A stretch of DNA of 64,000 nucleotides from Monocercomonoides exilis (GCA_001643675.2 LSRY02000025.1:932001-996000), one strand, 5' to 3'. Counted from the stretch's first letter, positions 1 through 15,110 are shown. The notes: generated from the letters alone by a model not told the origin. Made by a program: numbers and translations.

Positions 1-3000
1 AAGACAAAGAAGAAGAGAATGAAGAAGAAGAAGAAGTCATCGATGAAGGATGATGTGCTGCTTGGCGAGTAAGAAACATGCCCACTTGTTTGTGTCTTGG
101 AGGAATAAGATCATATAACATGGTCAGTGCTGAATGGAGGATCGAAAGCTGCACTCTCTTTGGTGACAGCTCCACAATGTCTGCAGTGTGTGAGAGAAGC
201 ATATGAGAACTTCTTCTGATCCAAGGCAGTGAAGAAGGCTTGGGCACACGCATGGTGATTGCAGGCGCAGTCAGAACAGTTGGATTGCTCGGCTCTTGTG
301 CACGGCTACGCACAGTGACGAAGGCGTTGGGCTGTGACTGGCGAGAGAAGAGAGGGTAGAGAGAGGCCATGGAAGAGAAGGAGAGGTGGATGGAGTAGAG
401 CTGGTGGAACGGGTGGTTCTGGTGCTGGATGGAGACGAGGCTGCTGAGAAGAGGCCATTGAGGAGGAGTGTCGCAGGTGAGGGCGTGAGAGAGAGAGTTG
501 AAGAGGCCAATGAGACGCTGGAACTTTGAGGCTGGAGAAGAGCTGGATGAGGAGGAGAGGGAAGAGTTTGTGGAGGAAGGAGAGGGGAATGCCTCTGAAT
601 CCTGTGAAGTGGCAGCAGAAGAGGAAGATGAAGAGGATGCTGCTGATGGAGTTGAAGAAGAAGAAGAAGAAGAAGAAGAAGTTACCGTTGTAGATGATGA
701 TGATGATGATGATGATGAAGCAAACAATGAACCCATGGGCGAGTCAAACAAGACAGATTGTTCATTGCTCATTGGCTGTGCCTCGCAAATAGCAACTGCG
801 CTGTCACTCAAGATGGGCATGTGGAATGTGTGTGTGAAGGCAGAATGAGGCAGCAGGTGATGATCAACGATCGACGGCACAAACACCACGCTTCTGCTTC
901 TCAGCTGCTCTGCCAGAAGCAAAATGCGCTCGGATACATCACTTCTGAACGGAAGGGTGAGAGGCTTGTCTTCAGGCTCCGGTTTGTATGCCTCGCCCAG
1001 CACCTCCATCGACGCCTGGTCTGTCAGCCCTTCAATCAGCTCGCTGTTCTCCGAAAACGACAGCGGCGACGGCTTCCTCTGCAACAAGGGAGAAAAGCGC
1101 TCAGCAGTCTCAGGTGGCGGTGGAGTGGGTGTGGTGTCTGGCGGAGTGAGTATTTCTGTGGACTCAGCAGGAGGAGGAGGCGGCGTGGGAAGCCCATTCG
1201 AATCACCTATCTCTCCCAGGGCAGATGGAGTGACAGAGACAGGCAGAGGCGGTGGCGTGCCCAGCTGATCGATCGATGTGGTTGAGCTGCTTCCACTTGA
1301 TGTCTGTATTCTCTTTGCTCCGATAGATGCAGTGGAATCTGAGCGCGGAATGGGAGAAGGTACCTGTGGTGTCTTTGTCTGCTGTGTTGTCTTCTGTTGC
1401 GGTGAGTTCTGCTCTTTCTTTGGTTGTTCTTCGAGTTCAGGCTGCTTGAAAGTGACAGAAGGCTGGGCATCTTTGGATTGTTGCGTCTGAACAGTTGCTG
1501 TTTGCTTTTGGGGAGTTGGTTGCACAGGCAAAGGAACCAATGAAACAGACTCTTCTGTGTTTGTTGGCTGGATGCCAAAGAACTTCACAAAGAATGGCAG
1601 AGGTGCCTCACCTGCACAGAGCAAAGAGAGAATGATGTTCAGGCCAATTACACCCAGCAGATTCAGACGCAGCTCAATGCTGTCTGGAAACGCAGGCACA
1701 GGCAGAACAGATAGGAATTCTGGGATGGGTGAGCGTATGTGGATGATGAAGTGGAAGCGCATGATGAGATAAAGAGGGAGTGTCTGGACTGCAGCGACGG
1801 CAGAGGGGGAGCAGCGGAGGGTGGCGAGGGTGGAGGAGGTGAGGGTGGGTTTGAGGAGAGAGAAGAGTATGAGGGTGACTGTCTTTGAGGTGCCCTTGGG
1901 GATGCTGGGGATGTGGAAGGAGAGCATCGGGTTGAACTGGTTTTTGCCGCTTTTGTCGAGCGAAGGGGCAGAGAAAGAGGGGAAAGAAGAGAATGAAAAG
2001 GAGTCTGTGTCAGTCTGCTGGAGTGCATCCTTCTGCAGCACAGTTGGTGAATATTCCATCAGATTCTCCATCAGCTCTGGATTGTGTGGAATAGCATAGT
2101 CTGCCAGGAGGCCTTCTTCATCCACACGGCAGCACAGTCGGATCATACTCTGCTCGTTGAACGCTATATTGTTATTTCTGTCAAATTTGCTCGTTTCTGC
2201 TTCTTGTTCATTCTCGTTCTCGTTCTCATTCACATTCTGTTCATCATCATCTTCTTCTTCGCTTCCTTTGCTTTGCAGATCCACTTTCAGTTCCTTCAGC
2301 ACCTTAACAATTGCTTTGTAATCACGCCATAGAAGCGATGTGATGGGATCGCTCCATCTTTTCATTGTTGACACACACGCCTGTGGCTGAGACTGTGTCA
2401 GTGCTGTCATAATCAGAGAAAGCGTTGCCTGTGCTGCTGACCCGCGTGGCGTGTCAAAGAAACACTCTGCCGAAGACCAGCCGAACGCAGCGGCAGATGT
2501 GAAGGGAGAGGACAAAGCAGCATGTTGCATCGAAAGACGGCTGAGAGAGTTGGCTGACTCAGCCAGCGTGACTGTTGGAGGTACACTGAACCACTCGGCA
2601 TTGCCATCGACAGGAGACTTCGAGAAGACAGATGTGCTCCGTAGCCCAATCTGAGGAAGCTTCTGAGAATCGCCTTGTGGGTCTGGGTGCTGTGCTTGAT
2701 AAGGCGTTGGGGCAAAGAGAGGGGATTTTGTGAGATCGGGCGAAGTTGGAGGGTCATATGAAGGCGGAGAAGAAAGAGAAGGAGAGGGAGATGACAAAGA
2801 AGTGGAAGATGATGTGGAGATAGACAAAGACGAGTTCTTCGGAGTGTTCAGTGAGCGCTGCATTGCCGAAATCTGAGTGGAAAGAGGGCTGCCCTCAGTC
2901 TTGTTTCTGTCTGTCAGATCAATTCCCTGTGATGACTTGCCTTGTTTCGGTGCAATAGCAAACGAGTTGGACGATCTGAGCAGAGAAGGTCTGGCGAGTG

Positions 3001-6000
3001 TGGCGCTGGGGTCGATGGGAGAGGATAGAGAAGTCAAATGAATCGACTTCTGCGGGCGGAGCGTCTGCGAGCTGCGAAGCGGTGTCATCGACGGGATTTC
3101 ACTCAGGTTGCGTGTGACTGTGCTTGTAGATGTGGCTGAGCGGAGTGTTCCACCAGAAAAGATGGCACTTGGATTGGTGATGCGCATTGTGGCTGGGCGG
3201 GGCTGCCTCCGGAGTGTAAACGAGGCGAAGAGCGGGTCAGGCGCTGGTGGCAGCAAAGAAGCAGTCTGCGTGCGCCTTTTGACGCTTTGAGGAGAGTTGT
3301 TTGGGAGGTCGAATCTTTCCATCGGAGAAATGGCTTGTGGCTGAGTGCGCTCTTCTTGTCTGACAGGCACTTGAGACAGGAAAGTGATCAAGCTTGTCAG
3401 AAGCGAGTTGTTTGGGTGCGCATATTCAGATGTGGTGTCCAAATGGCTTGGCAGCTGATGCAGAGAGGGAGTATTTCTGATGCCCAGCACGAGGATGGAG
3501 ACAATCGCCTCCACTGTCTCCTTCTTCTTTGCGAGGACATACCACAAGGCAGTGATGGCCTCAGAACAAGAGGAAGAGAATTTGAAGGTGAGGTCGATGA
3601 ATGTCTTCAAGAGAGGATAATAGAACGGATCATCAGATGTGATAGACGCTGCGAAGGGGAACAGGAACGAGAGGAGGGTGTTTGCCCTGTTTATTGAAGA
3701 GACCTGAGCTAATCTTGATACGATTTCTCTGATGAATGATGGGATGGCGTGTGGGAAATGCAGCGCAAGCAGTGTGCAGATGCGCTGCTGGGCGAGTCTA
3801 GCCACACCGAGTGAGTCAGGAGTGACTGAAATGAGCTGGTGGATCTCTGAATAGAGTGTTGTGCACACCACATGCACACAGGGATGGTCACGTGTGCTGT
3901 CGCTGCATTGAGAACAGAGTGATGTTTGAGATGTGCCATTGGTATTTCCATTTTCATTGTTGTTGTTGTTGTTTGTGTTATTAGTTTTCGAATAAGATGA
4001 GGTCAGTAAGTTTTCAGATGTTGCAAGCGATGCCAATCCAACAAAACTGCTCAGTTTTTTCGACGAAACTGATGCAAAGCTGCAGGATGCACCAGAATTA
4101 CCAGAATCTGAAGAATTCGCAGCAGACTGCAAAGAGAGCGAAGTCATGGAAGAAAGAGTGGTTTTCAGCATTGTCGCAGCATATGCCCTGATTGTTCTGT
4201 CTGGATCTGACAGCATCAGCGTCTCCAGCACCACCAGCGGGAGTGCTGTGACTTGTGCTTTGCCTCTCGCTACAAGCGAGGCAAGCTCATAAAGATGACC
4301 TTTTGCCACAGGGCTGCCACTGGGCTGTGTGTAGCACTCGCTCACAGACACCAATGCGCGGTGGGGATTCGCGCTGAGCAGGTTCTGCAGACCAGCCTGG
4401 GCAGCGCTGCGGATGCGGGCGACGGGCGAGGCAAGACCAGTGTTGATCCACTGCCGCACAATCCCGCCAGAGCTGGAGCCAGACACGAAGTTGAGCGTGT
4501 GGTGCAGCTGCGACATGAACACAGCAGCTGCATCGGCGTCGGTGGCAACGGGGATGATGTCTTCGACTGTGGAAAAGCTGCTTGCTGGGCGGATTGGAGG
4601 TGGAACAAGAGGATCAGATGAAGAAATTTGAGAGGGATCGATGGACGAAGGAAGCAAGGGGATGAACTGAGACTTGCCAGAGGAGCCCAATTGGGAGTCA
4701 GACAGAGAGAAAGAGGAGGATGTGGAGGAGGCAGAGGAGTTGTCGGAGGAGCGAGCATCAGAAGAGAGGTACTGCTGTTGTGCTGTAGAGAGTGTGAGTG
4801 CATCGTCCACGAGAGTCTGCGGCAGCCGGCCGAACTCGCTGACAAGGCGGGTGTATGTGACACCCACGCTGTTCTTGTCCTGATTGGAGAGATCGCTGGA
4901 TGAAGAGTGTGATGATTGGATCAAAGCTTGCAGTGCACTTGACTGCTTCATAATGCTGGAGGTTCCGCTGGAGAAGAATGTGGAGGCAAATGAGTTGCTT
5001 GCTGCTGCCCTTGCCAATGGAGATGATGGTCCCTTTAATTGAGAAGATGTTTCTTTCTCTTCCTTTGGTGGGTATGTGAGGAATGGCTGGCTGTGATGCA
5101 AGAGAGCCAGGATCAATCTCGAGGCTGTGATGTATGTTGGGTTCAGCGATGTGCCTAAAAGCAAAGAAAGCACAGCAGCGAAGGAGAATGCGATGGGGCT
5201 GCCGATTGGCGGTAAGGCAGAGTTTGTGAGGATCTTCATTCCCGACGGCTCCAAAGACAGAGGCACGCGCTGTGCCAGCCCTGCTGAGGAGTCGCAGATG
5301 AAGTAAGGAATGAGGAATGCAGAGGGAACAGACGTCGACAGCACAGGCGGTGCAGCTGGTGTGGATTGGATGAGTGGGCTTCTCAGATTCGGAGCTGAGA
5401 CGTTTGCGAATTGAGGGCCACGGAAGAATCCGCTGTGCATAGTGGAAGAGACAAGAGATTGACCGTAGGAAGACTTGCAGCTGTAGGTGAGGAGGCCACA
5501 GGCTGTGTATAAGTTGGCCATGTTGAATGGGAAGCGGATGCGCGGCGGACGGCAGAGCTCGACAACAAGCTGCTGCATCTGCTGAGTGGGTGTCTGATAG
5601 AAGGAAGGAGATGGGGTGGAGGAAGGAGTGGAGGAGGAGGAAATGATCTTCTGGGGAAGGAAGCCTAAAATGGTGTTGCTTTTAGTGGTGGTGGGAGGTG
5701 ATGGTGATGCGCTGAATGAGGCTGTGATATAAGCAGGTGGAGAGTCCAAGGGAAGTGTTGACAGCCATGCGAGTATTGAGAAGGGAGGGAGATGTGGAGT
5801 AGTGAGTGGAAGCAGAGCATCCAGCGGGCTCTGTGCCAGTCTGTTCATCCGCCCAGTGCTTGTGATGCGCTCCTGATAGTGCGGTGGGATGGGCTGTGTT
5901 GCTTTTGCTCTCTTCATTCCCCCGAAGAAGGACAAGTGAGTGACTGGCTCTGTGTCTGAGTGTGCAGAGGCAGATGAGAACTGAGAGGAAGACGTGACTG

Positions 6001-9000
6001 CCTCAAGAGCCATAGAGACTGGCACATATGTTGCGCCTTCTAATTTCGCCTTTTCGGCGATGCTGTTGCGGCTGAGCTGCTCCTCTTCTTCTGTCGAGTA
6101 GAACCCGATCGGTGCCAGCCCTTTCACAGACGGAGAGATCTCAGCCAGAATTGCGAGAAACCGATCATCAGCAGGAGTGGTGGAGGTGGAGGAGACGACG
6201 GAGCTGTTGATGTTTGAGAACTGCACCAGGTCTTCAATGCTCAGATGTGCATCCACACGGAATGTGTCTGCCGGGTGTGAGATGCCGAGGGAGTTGTACA
6301 GCAGTGACGTGTTCTTCTGCTGCGGGTGCAATGCCACAAGAGGCGTCAGACCAGAAGAAGAACTCGAAGTGAGTGGCGTGACTGTGTCTTGCAGAGACCC
6401 GAACTCAGCGCCATTGCTGTTGTTGTTGTTATCCTTCTTCAGTCTGGTGGCAGCAGAGGAGATGCGAGAGGGAGGGGACAAGTCGCAGAAGACGCCGCTG
6501 TGAAAGAGAGGGCCGTCGAGCAGTCTGCTCATAGCAGAGTGGATGTGGATGAGGAGCGAGTGAATGCGAGACGCAAACAGCGCATCCAGCTGCAAGCGAT
6601 CAATGCGCGAGGCAACATGCACGTTGAGGGAGTCTCTAAGCTCAGTGAAGGGCATGATGCGCGGGATGAGGGCATACAGCAGACAGAAGAGGCGGAAGCG
6701 GTGTGAGGGAGACCAGGGTGTTTCGTTGCTGGCGTCGCTGGGTGGGAGGATGGTGGCAGTGACGAGAGAGACAGGGACGCTCTGGCTGGCAGAAGAAGAA
6801 GAGGAGGAGGAGGAGGATGAAGCAGCAGAGGCTGAGGAGACATCAACAGGAGGAGCACAAGAAAGCAGAGGAAGGAGGGTGTTGTCGTTGTACGTGTAGA
6901 GTGTCTTCTGGCTGGATGTGGAGAGAATGGCGTTCAGATAGAACTGGGTGAGTGCAGAGGAGCTGAGGTGCGCCGAAGACGGGAGCGGGCTTTGTGGCAC
7001 AGGAGTTAAAGGAATGTTGCTGTCTGCGAAATAAGACGGAGGGCGTGTGAAGCTGCGGAGTCTTCTACGTGCAGCTGTGCCTTTGATGGAGAGAGAAGGG
7101 GCAGTTGTGTAGAGCCTGGTGGATGCAGATCTTTCTTTAGCTTCGACTTTCAGACGGATCTCGCGAGGCATTGGATACACGCTGAATGAAGAGTAAGAGG
7201 AAAGAGCAGGCACATCGAAGAGAGACTGGCTGATGTTGACGCTCTTCACAGTGCTGGGCAGAGGAAGCGACTGAGGGAGAAGGCGGGGCTGCGGGAGGGA
7301 CTGGAAGAACTCGCTGACAGACGTCTTGGAATGCTCGCTGCTTTCATCCAGCATCGTCGATGATCGCACAAGTGGAGAGGAAGGTGAGTCGATGCCAAAG
7401 GCTGCAAGTGAGCCGAATCCTCGTTGGGGCTTTGGGCGCTGTGTCTGAGAATGCGCTGAGTTGATGGAATTAACAGTGTTGGATGTGTTTGTGGTGTTTG
7501 TGGAGTTATTATTGCTGTTATTGTTGTTATTGTTATTTGTATCGTCATTCAGAGATGGGTAGATGCTGGTGGATGTGGCAGCAGAGATGAGGGAAGACGG
7601 GGTGGGTGTTGTCTGCGTGACTGTTGCTGTTGAAAGAGCAGAGCCAGGGGACGATTGGATCGAGGGAGAAAGCGTCTTCAGAGCAGACTCAGTGAATTCA
7701 GCTGTTGGCTGAAGGGCATTTCCTCCAACAGAAGCAGAAGCAGCAGCGGATGATGACGATGATGATGATAATCCCATTCGATCTCTATCTGATTCGGCTG
7801 CATCAAATCCTTCTCCTTTCATCGCTTCTCTGTTTCTGTAGTCTTCTTCGCCGTATCCTTCTTCGTCTTCGTCTTCTTCCTCCTCTTCTTCATCATCCTC
7901 ATCCAACATATACTCTTCCTCATCATCTGTGTCTTCATAGAACTTCCTTCCATTGAAATCTGGTGCATGTGACATGCTCAGCGTATGGAAGCCTTGTTCT
8001 CCGTTCATCTGCTCTCCCTTCATCCCTTCCTCACTCCCATCTCCTCCTTCTCTTTCTCCTCCTCCTCCTCTACCCTCTCTCACTGCAACCACACTCGAAT
8101 CCAGATGTGATGGATACTCTTTCAGAATAATGCGGCTGGTGGGGCTGCTCATAGGTGCTGCTGTCGGAGGCAGCCCTCTCTGCCGTATCCTCTTCATCGA
8201 CGCCCTCTTCGCCCGCGCCATTGGCTCCTCTCTTCCTCTGTATGCCCTCACACCTGTGCGCCTGTTGATCAGCTGGAGTGCTGCTTTCACTCCTTTTGCT
8301 CTCTCTTCCTCTTCCACCGCATTCGCCAGCAGCTGTGCAGCCACACCAAACGGAGTCTGCTGTGCCACATCTGATGGCAAAAACGACTGCACAAACGGAA
8401 TCCCTCTTCCTCCGCGTGCCTCAGGCTCAGCAACAGCGCTGATGGAGTGGAGGATGAGCGGAGGGAGGGTGGGCGCATGGGCAGAGACAAGCGTGGCAGC
8501 AGTGCCCATAGAACACAACTCTGCACAAATAGAGGCAATCTCTTCTTTGCTGTGGAAGGCAGTCAATGGAGAGCTTTTCTTGCTGCTTTTTTCGGCGAAG
8601 AAGGTGTGGGAGATTTGAGAGACAAGAGAGACAAGAGGAGTGGAGCCACCGTCGTCAAAGGGAGTGGTGAGGAAGTGGATGGGGCCCTTTTCTGGGTTTG
8701 ACAGGAATGTAGGGGTGGGATAAGGGGGTGGATTCATGGCAGGCACAGCAGATGAGGAAGAGGAGGAAGAAGATGATGATGATGAAGATGCAGTGAGGGA
8801 GGGGAACAATGAACCAGCAGCCGTGTTTGGAGTAGCAGGTGTTGTGATGAGAGTGCCAGAAGAGAAGAGGTTAGCCTGTTGTGACTCAATTTCAGCAGGA
8901 GAGGAAGAAGAGCCCGTGCCCATACCGAGGAAATGAGAAGCAGATGAGGCAGAGGCAGTGGTGGAGGTGAGGGTGATGCTGCTGATGGGGTGGGTAAGTG

Positions 9001-9999
9001 CAAGCGCCTGAGCAGCAGCGAGGGCAGAGGAAGAGGAAGAGGTTGGCTTGAGAGGCGGGAGCTGGGGGTAGTTGAAAGGGGAAAGGAGGGCAGCGGGGGA
9101 AGGAGAAGGGGCGAGTGATGTGGAGATTTGAGGGGTGAAGCAGCAGGTGGATAGAGTGATGTGTGCCCACTTGGCGTAGAGAAGAGAGTCAGAAGGGAGA
9201 GGGATGATGGACTGGCGAAATGGATTGGGAAGGAGAGGGAAGGAGGAAGAGGTGGAAGGCGAGTGGGATATGAGCCGGCCACCAGAAGAAGGGGAAGAGA
9301 CGGCAGAGCCAGTAGAAGAAGAGGAGGAGGAGGAGGAAGAAGAGGAAGAAGAAGTGGCAGAGGATGCTCTTCCAGGTGATATTCCACAGGGCGAAGAGCT
9401 CGGCCTGGGTGTGGGCACGCTGGGGGACATTCTGTGTTTGTATCTGGCTGACCGGAGGTGATTAGCATCGCGCTGGGCAGAGAAGATGGACGTGGTGTGG
9501 AAGACGACAAAAGCGAAGTCGCGAACAATCTGGCTGAAGTAGTGCCACATGAGGAGGAAGACGGCGGGGGGTGTGGCCTGCTGAGGGCGTCGGATGGTGT
9601 TTAAGAGCATCAGCTCGAAGGAAGAAATGAGCTGGATGAAGAGAGCGAGGGTGTTGTGGTTGTCGCTGCGGGAGAAGAAATCAGGAGAGAGGAAAGAGAA
9701 GATGTGGTGGAGGATGTTTGACAAGGCAGCGGCGGTGCGGAGGCGAGTGAGCTTGTTCTTGTCAGAGTGGACTAGCAGGCAGTCTTGTTGGAGGGTGCTG
9801 GAGGATGTGAGAAGGGTGGAGTAGAGAAGAGGGTGCACGTGCGAAAGTGCGATGATACAGCTCATGCGCTGGAAGTCGTTGGGGGATGAGAGATAGCTGA
9901 TGGCTGTCTTAAGGATGGGCTCCAGATCCTTCACGTTGGGGGCAGGAATGCGCTGTTGAGGGGAGAAGGGGCTGTAGGTGTCACGAGAGGGGGAATAAT

Positions 10000-10034
<35 letters not shown>

Positions 10035-13000
10035 TAGTAAGAAGAGGAGGTGGTGGTGGTGGAAAAAGTTGATGAGACGGGTGCAGAGGTGACTGAGGTG
10101 GCTGCACTGGGAGATGAGACAGCAACAGAAGATGTCAAATATGACGAAGACGATGAAGTGAATACCAAAGCCGAATAAAGTGAAGGAGGAGGAGAAAAAG
10201 TCTGAACAGGAGTGATGAGAGAGGCATAGAAGCCTTCAGCGCCAGGATCAGGGCGAGTGACAGGGGTGGGTGCATCAGCCACGCAGTTCATCTCAAAACA
10301 CACAGCCAGCGAGAAGGCGAGGTACGTGCGCCACTGGGCAGTCTTCAAGAGGAAGTTTGGGGGCAGCTTTGAATGCAGCACAGGAGGTAGGGTGTTGTCT
10401 TTCAGCCTTCTGCTGACGATACGCCAGGCGTGTGCGACTGTTGCGCGGTGGGCGCGGCGCTGGCAGCAGATGGAGGCGATTGAGCCGATGGCAGCAGACC
10501 ACACCTCGTCTGGGTTGGTCCCAGCGCGTGTGATGGTCTTCACAACAACAGCAGGAGTGCACTCGCTCGACTGGCCGCTGCTGCTACTGCTGCTGCTACT
10601 GGATCCCCCTGTGCCTTCTGCGTAGAGTGTGGAGACTGTCGCAGAGAGCATGTCCCGTGTGTGCTCAGCTGTCCCTGGAGGAGGCAAAGAGCAGCGCCGC
10701 ATCAGCTGAATGATGTCTGTGGCTGGTCGTTCGGGTATATCTCCCCAGGGGTCTACGATACGCGTGGTGTGGCTGACGATCCGGGCAGAGTGTGTGATGA
10801 GGAGCTCAAACAGTGTTTCAGAGCGGGGCAAGTGGCTGAGGTCGCAGAGGGTTTTGAATGTGGTGTGGACTGAGCGGAGCATCGTGAAGGCAGCGACGCG
10901 TGTGGCGACGGAATGGGAGCAGAGGAAGACGAGGGCAGTGGCTTCCACACGGCGGAGTGGGTAGACGAGGAGGAGAGACTGTTCAGACTGAAATGCATTG
11001 AGATAGCGGTGTGTGGTGAGGCGGAGGGGGGAAGAGAAGGAGGATGAAGAGGAAGGGGAAGAGGAAGAAGAAGAAGAATCGAAGGGAAGAGACGAGGCAG
11101 CAGAGGATGAAATGGAAGAGGATGATGAAGAGGCAGAGGAAGGGGCGAAAGGGGCTGAATTGGGAGAGTTGCTGAGAGATGACTGCTGCTGTGTGAGTGA
11201 AGTGAAGGTGTTGGATGAGAGAGGAGAAGGAATCAGAGAGGAAGCCAAAGAAGAGGAAGAGGAAGAGGCTGAGGCCGAGGCAGAAGGAGGAGACGAGCTG
11301 ACTGAAGCAACCGCCTGAAGCAATGGAGATGTGACAGACGGCTGTGTAGGAGAAGGGGCAGCCAGCAGAACATGTTTGTTCTTCTGATAAACACCGCTGC
11401 TCCGCTTCTCTTCCTTCTGCACGCGGAAGTACTGCTCCCTTATCCTTCTCATCAGATCTGGCGGTTTTGGCTCGCCCAGCCGCGCAATGTGTCTCCACTC
11501 CTCCAGCAGCGCCGTGATCTTCTTCAGGTAGATGGTGATGATGTCGTCCTTGTTGTCGCTGAATGTGAGTGCTTCCACACACAGCTCTGCCACGATGATC
11601 CCCCTCACATTCGGCGCCAGGCGCATCAGCCGTGTCAGAGCGAGCCCAGCAGCGTGCTGCACTGCCCTCTCCACGTGTGCATACCCAGTGCACAGGGCAA
11701 CTACGAGTGAGTGCAAAGCTTTCAGTCTGTTTGGCAGCAGAGAAATGAGATTCATCACGAGACTCATCGAAAGAGGGCCAAAGTGCTTCTCACGGAATTC
11801 GTGGACGAGCTGGGTGCGGGTGAGTCCTTCGATGCGCATGGTGATTCTGCCGAATTCTGAGTGGAATGTGTCGAACAGCTTGAAGAGGCGGGGGCTGTTG
11901 TCGATGAGGAAGGAGGCGATGATGGAGGTGGCTCGGCGCAAGGGTTGGATGGTCTTGGATTGGGATTTGGAGGAAGAGGAGGAGGAAGAGGAAGAGGAAG
12001 AAGATGAGGATGATGATGATGAGGATGAGGAAGAAGAGGAAGAAGAAGAAGAAGGCGAATAAAGAGCAGACTGGGTATGTGGTGAAGCAGCCACTTGTCC
12101 GTGATATTCGCCTTCATTTGCACCCACTTCCAGCTCTTCCATTTCGATGTAGCCTTTTTCTTCTGAATGGCTTCTTTTGCCTATTTTCTTCTCCTTTTTG
12201 CTGTGCACCTCTTTTCTCCCTCTTTTCGCAGACACTGAACGTGTCTTCGCTTTCTTATTCGAAATATTCTTCTTCCTCTCACTCGCTGCAAGTACTCCAT
12301 CAACCACTGCTTCTCTACTAAGCTCTTCATCATCATCTTCTTCCCCTTCATCATCATCTTCCTCTTCTCCTTCTTCCTCTTCATCTTCTCCTCTCTCCCC
12401 TCCTTTTCTTTCACCACCTCTGTCTCCTCCATCTGCTCCAGCATTCTTCTTTCCCTTGTCCTTTCCCTTTCCATTGTTCTTGTTTTTATTCTTGTTCTTG
12501 TTCTTGTTCTTCATCTTCTTTCTGTGTTCTTCTGAGTCCTTCACCAGCATCTGCGAGTCGCTCCCTCGCTCTGTGCTCTCTTCCTCAAAGTCCTCATCCA
12601 CATTCTGGTGCCTCTGGTGATGCACATACTGCAGCTTCTTCGTCTTTCCCGACAGAAACGGGAAAATCAGCGTGAAGAACGGAATGTGCAGCGTTGCCTG
12701 CTCTTTTGTGATCGGGTGGGTGAGAAAGTAGCACGATGCTCTGAAGAACACAGGCGCTGGCACATCTGGCGCCTTCCCTGTGCCGATGAAGAAGGGGCTG
12801 AGGAAGGGCAAAGACTCGCTTAAAGGAGACAGAAATGCTCTGGCTGCGATGAACGGGTGCAGGCTGACAGATGCTCCAGAGCTGGTGAGCTGGCCGAGGT
12901 GGACGCAGAAGCTGGAGGAGGTGTAAGAGCGTGTCTGGAAGGGGCGCCGGGTGGTGGTGGAGGCGCTGAAGCCAGCTGAGGGGAGCTGGTCGAGCCATTC

Positions 13001-15037
13001 AGAAGGGTGTTTTTGGCCCATCCAGTCAGAGACCCAGGCGGGTGTGTCAGAGGGAGGAGAGGAGGAGGAAAAGAAGGAGGAAGAAGAAGAGGAAGAAGGA
13101 GAGAATGCAGTTAGAAGAGAATGAGCATCAGCAGAAGACGAGGAGTTCTGATAGATCGATGTTTGAGGCAGGCCAGAGGACGAGGCTGACGGCAGATAAG
13201 AGACAGAAGAAGGCAAAAAGTCCCCCTCTGCAGTGAAAGTGTCATCGCTCACCTCATTCGGCGTGAGCCCCCACAAATTCGGCGCTGCTATGAGCGACGC
13301 AGCCGAGGCAACCGAGTGCTGAAACGCCGACAAGTCCAGCCAGCGGTACCCTCTCCGGTTCTTCTCGCAGAAGTAGTTCATCGGATCGCTTTCCTTCGCA
13401 TCCTCACAAAGCAGCCCATCGCATCCGTCTCCTTCTTGTTCAAACGTCTTCGGCGCTTCTGCGAAGCTGTCTGCGTTGCGTGCCGCTTCTTCCTCAGAGA
13501 CAGAAGGGGAGCAGTTTGTGGAGTGGTACAAGGAATACGACGCCAGCTTCTCCCGCACAGAGAAGGACATCTCGTTCCACTGGTAGAGAATCACAGAAGA
13601 CGAGGCAGAGGGCAGGAGAGGGGGCAAGACACGGGTGCAGAAGGAGCCTGGGGTGAGGCGGGTGTCGCGGCAGAGGAGGATGGAGAAGGTGATGGACGGG
13701 ATGTAGACAGGAGTGCTGAGTGGAGAGCAGACCGAGAGAGAGGTCGAGGCAGAGACTTCTGTTGACCCACTTAGGGAAGAAAGGCGGAGGAGGAGTGAGG
13801 CAGCGTCGAAAGAGGAATGGAAGGCAGAGGAGGAGGAGGAGGAGAGGGACGGGTCACGGGGAGAGAGGGGGGAAAGAGCAGCAGCGCCCGTTGCGATGAT
13901 AGATGTATCAGAAGAAGAGGAAGAGGAAGAAGAAGAAGAAGAGGAAGAAGCAGAAAAAGATGAAGAAGATCGGATGGCAGAAGGCAAGCCCGCAGCAGCA
14001 GATGTAGGCTGTGTAGAGAGAATGGAGATTTCAGAACCAGATGGCCCCAATCCAACAGAAAGGATCGTTGCGAGCTTGTTGCGCCGGGTGATGTGCTTTG
14101 CGACCTGCTTTGTTTCCTGTGCTGTTTTGGCGACCTGTGACTCGCTCTGCTCTGTTGAGAGAGAGGCTAAAAGAGCCTCAGCTGACTCGTAGAGATTGGG
14201 AAACGCAGCCAGAAAGGAGATGAAGGAAAAGTTGAGCGAGGCAGCCGATGCCTGCGACACGTCCTGTGCGTTCTGGAAGGTTGGCAAGGGGAATGTGTGA
14301 GAAGGGAAGAGGGGGAAGACACAGGGGGCACCTGAAGGGAGCTGGTGGGTGGGGGAGAATGAGGGTGACTCACAGAAGGCAGAGGTGATGGAAGAAAGAC
14401 TCTGCAGGGCGACGAGGATGATCTCAGCAAAAGGGTTGGGGGTGTTGAGGAGGATGCGGATGATGTCCAGTGCAGGCTGCAGATGGACAGCCGCGACGGC
14501 GAGGATGTAGTGGGCGTAGTAGATGCCGAAGCGCTCGAGCGGGTGGGACTGGACGAAAAGGGTGTTGAAGCCGAACTGGATGAGGGAGTGGGCGCTGTGC
14601 GTGTCCCCTTTCTCGAGGCAGCGCAGGAGCGTGACGTGGGTGATGTGGGTGAAGGCGTCAAGCACAGTGGCTGTCAGCTCTGTGTGCCGCAGCTTCTCGG
14701 CGAGGATGTTGCAGAAGTGGAATGCTCTCTCAACAGCCAGCTCGTCCCGGATGGCACACACAAGCACGCCACAGAGCGGGATGGTGGCGGGAAGGTGCTT
14801 CTCCTTCCGGCCCCAGCGCATGCCGTACTCGAAGATGTAGGTGAGGGCAAGGTCCCATCCGTGGTAGTCCCCCTGCGGAATGCGCGGCTCATGCACAGTG
14901 CGCACAAGGATGGTCTGTAGCACAGAGCAGAAGGTGTGTTTGCAGATTTTCTCGCGGCATTTTTTCATCAGCTCGTGCAGACGGGTCAGGATGCTGGTGG
15001 AGGCGAGGATGCCTTCGGAAGTGTCGAGCTATTTTTC

Positions 15038-15110
<73 letters not shown>

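Noticed and set aside
8734-9528. 264-aa minus-strand Leu/Pro/Ser-rich frame
   Set aside because: Out-of-frame shadow of the Furry exon; composition only, no motif.
498-14192. Many plus-strand Glu/Asp-rich frames
   Set aside because: They are antisense to poly-Ser codons (TCT/TCC/TCA) of the Furry exon; the minus strand has the conserved protein.
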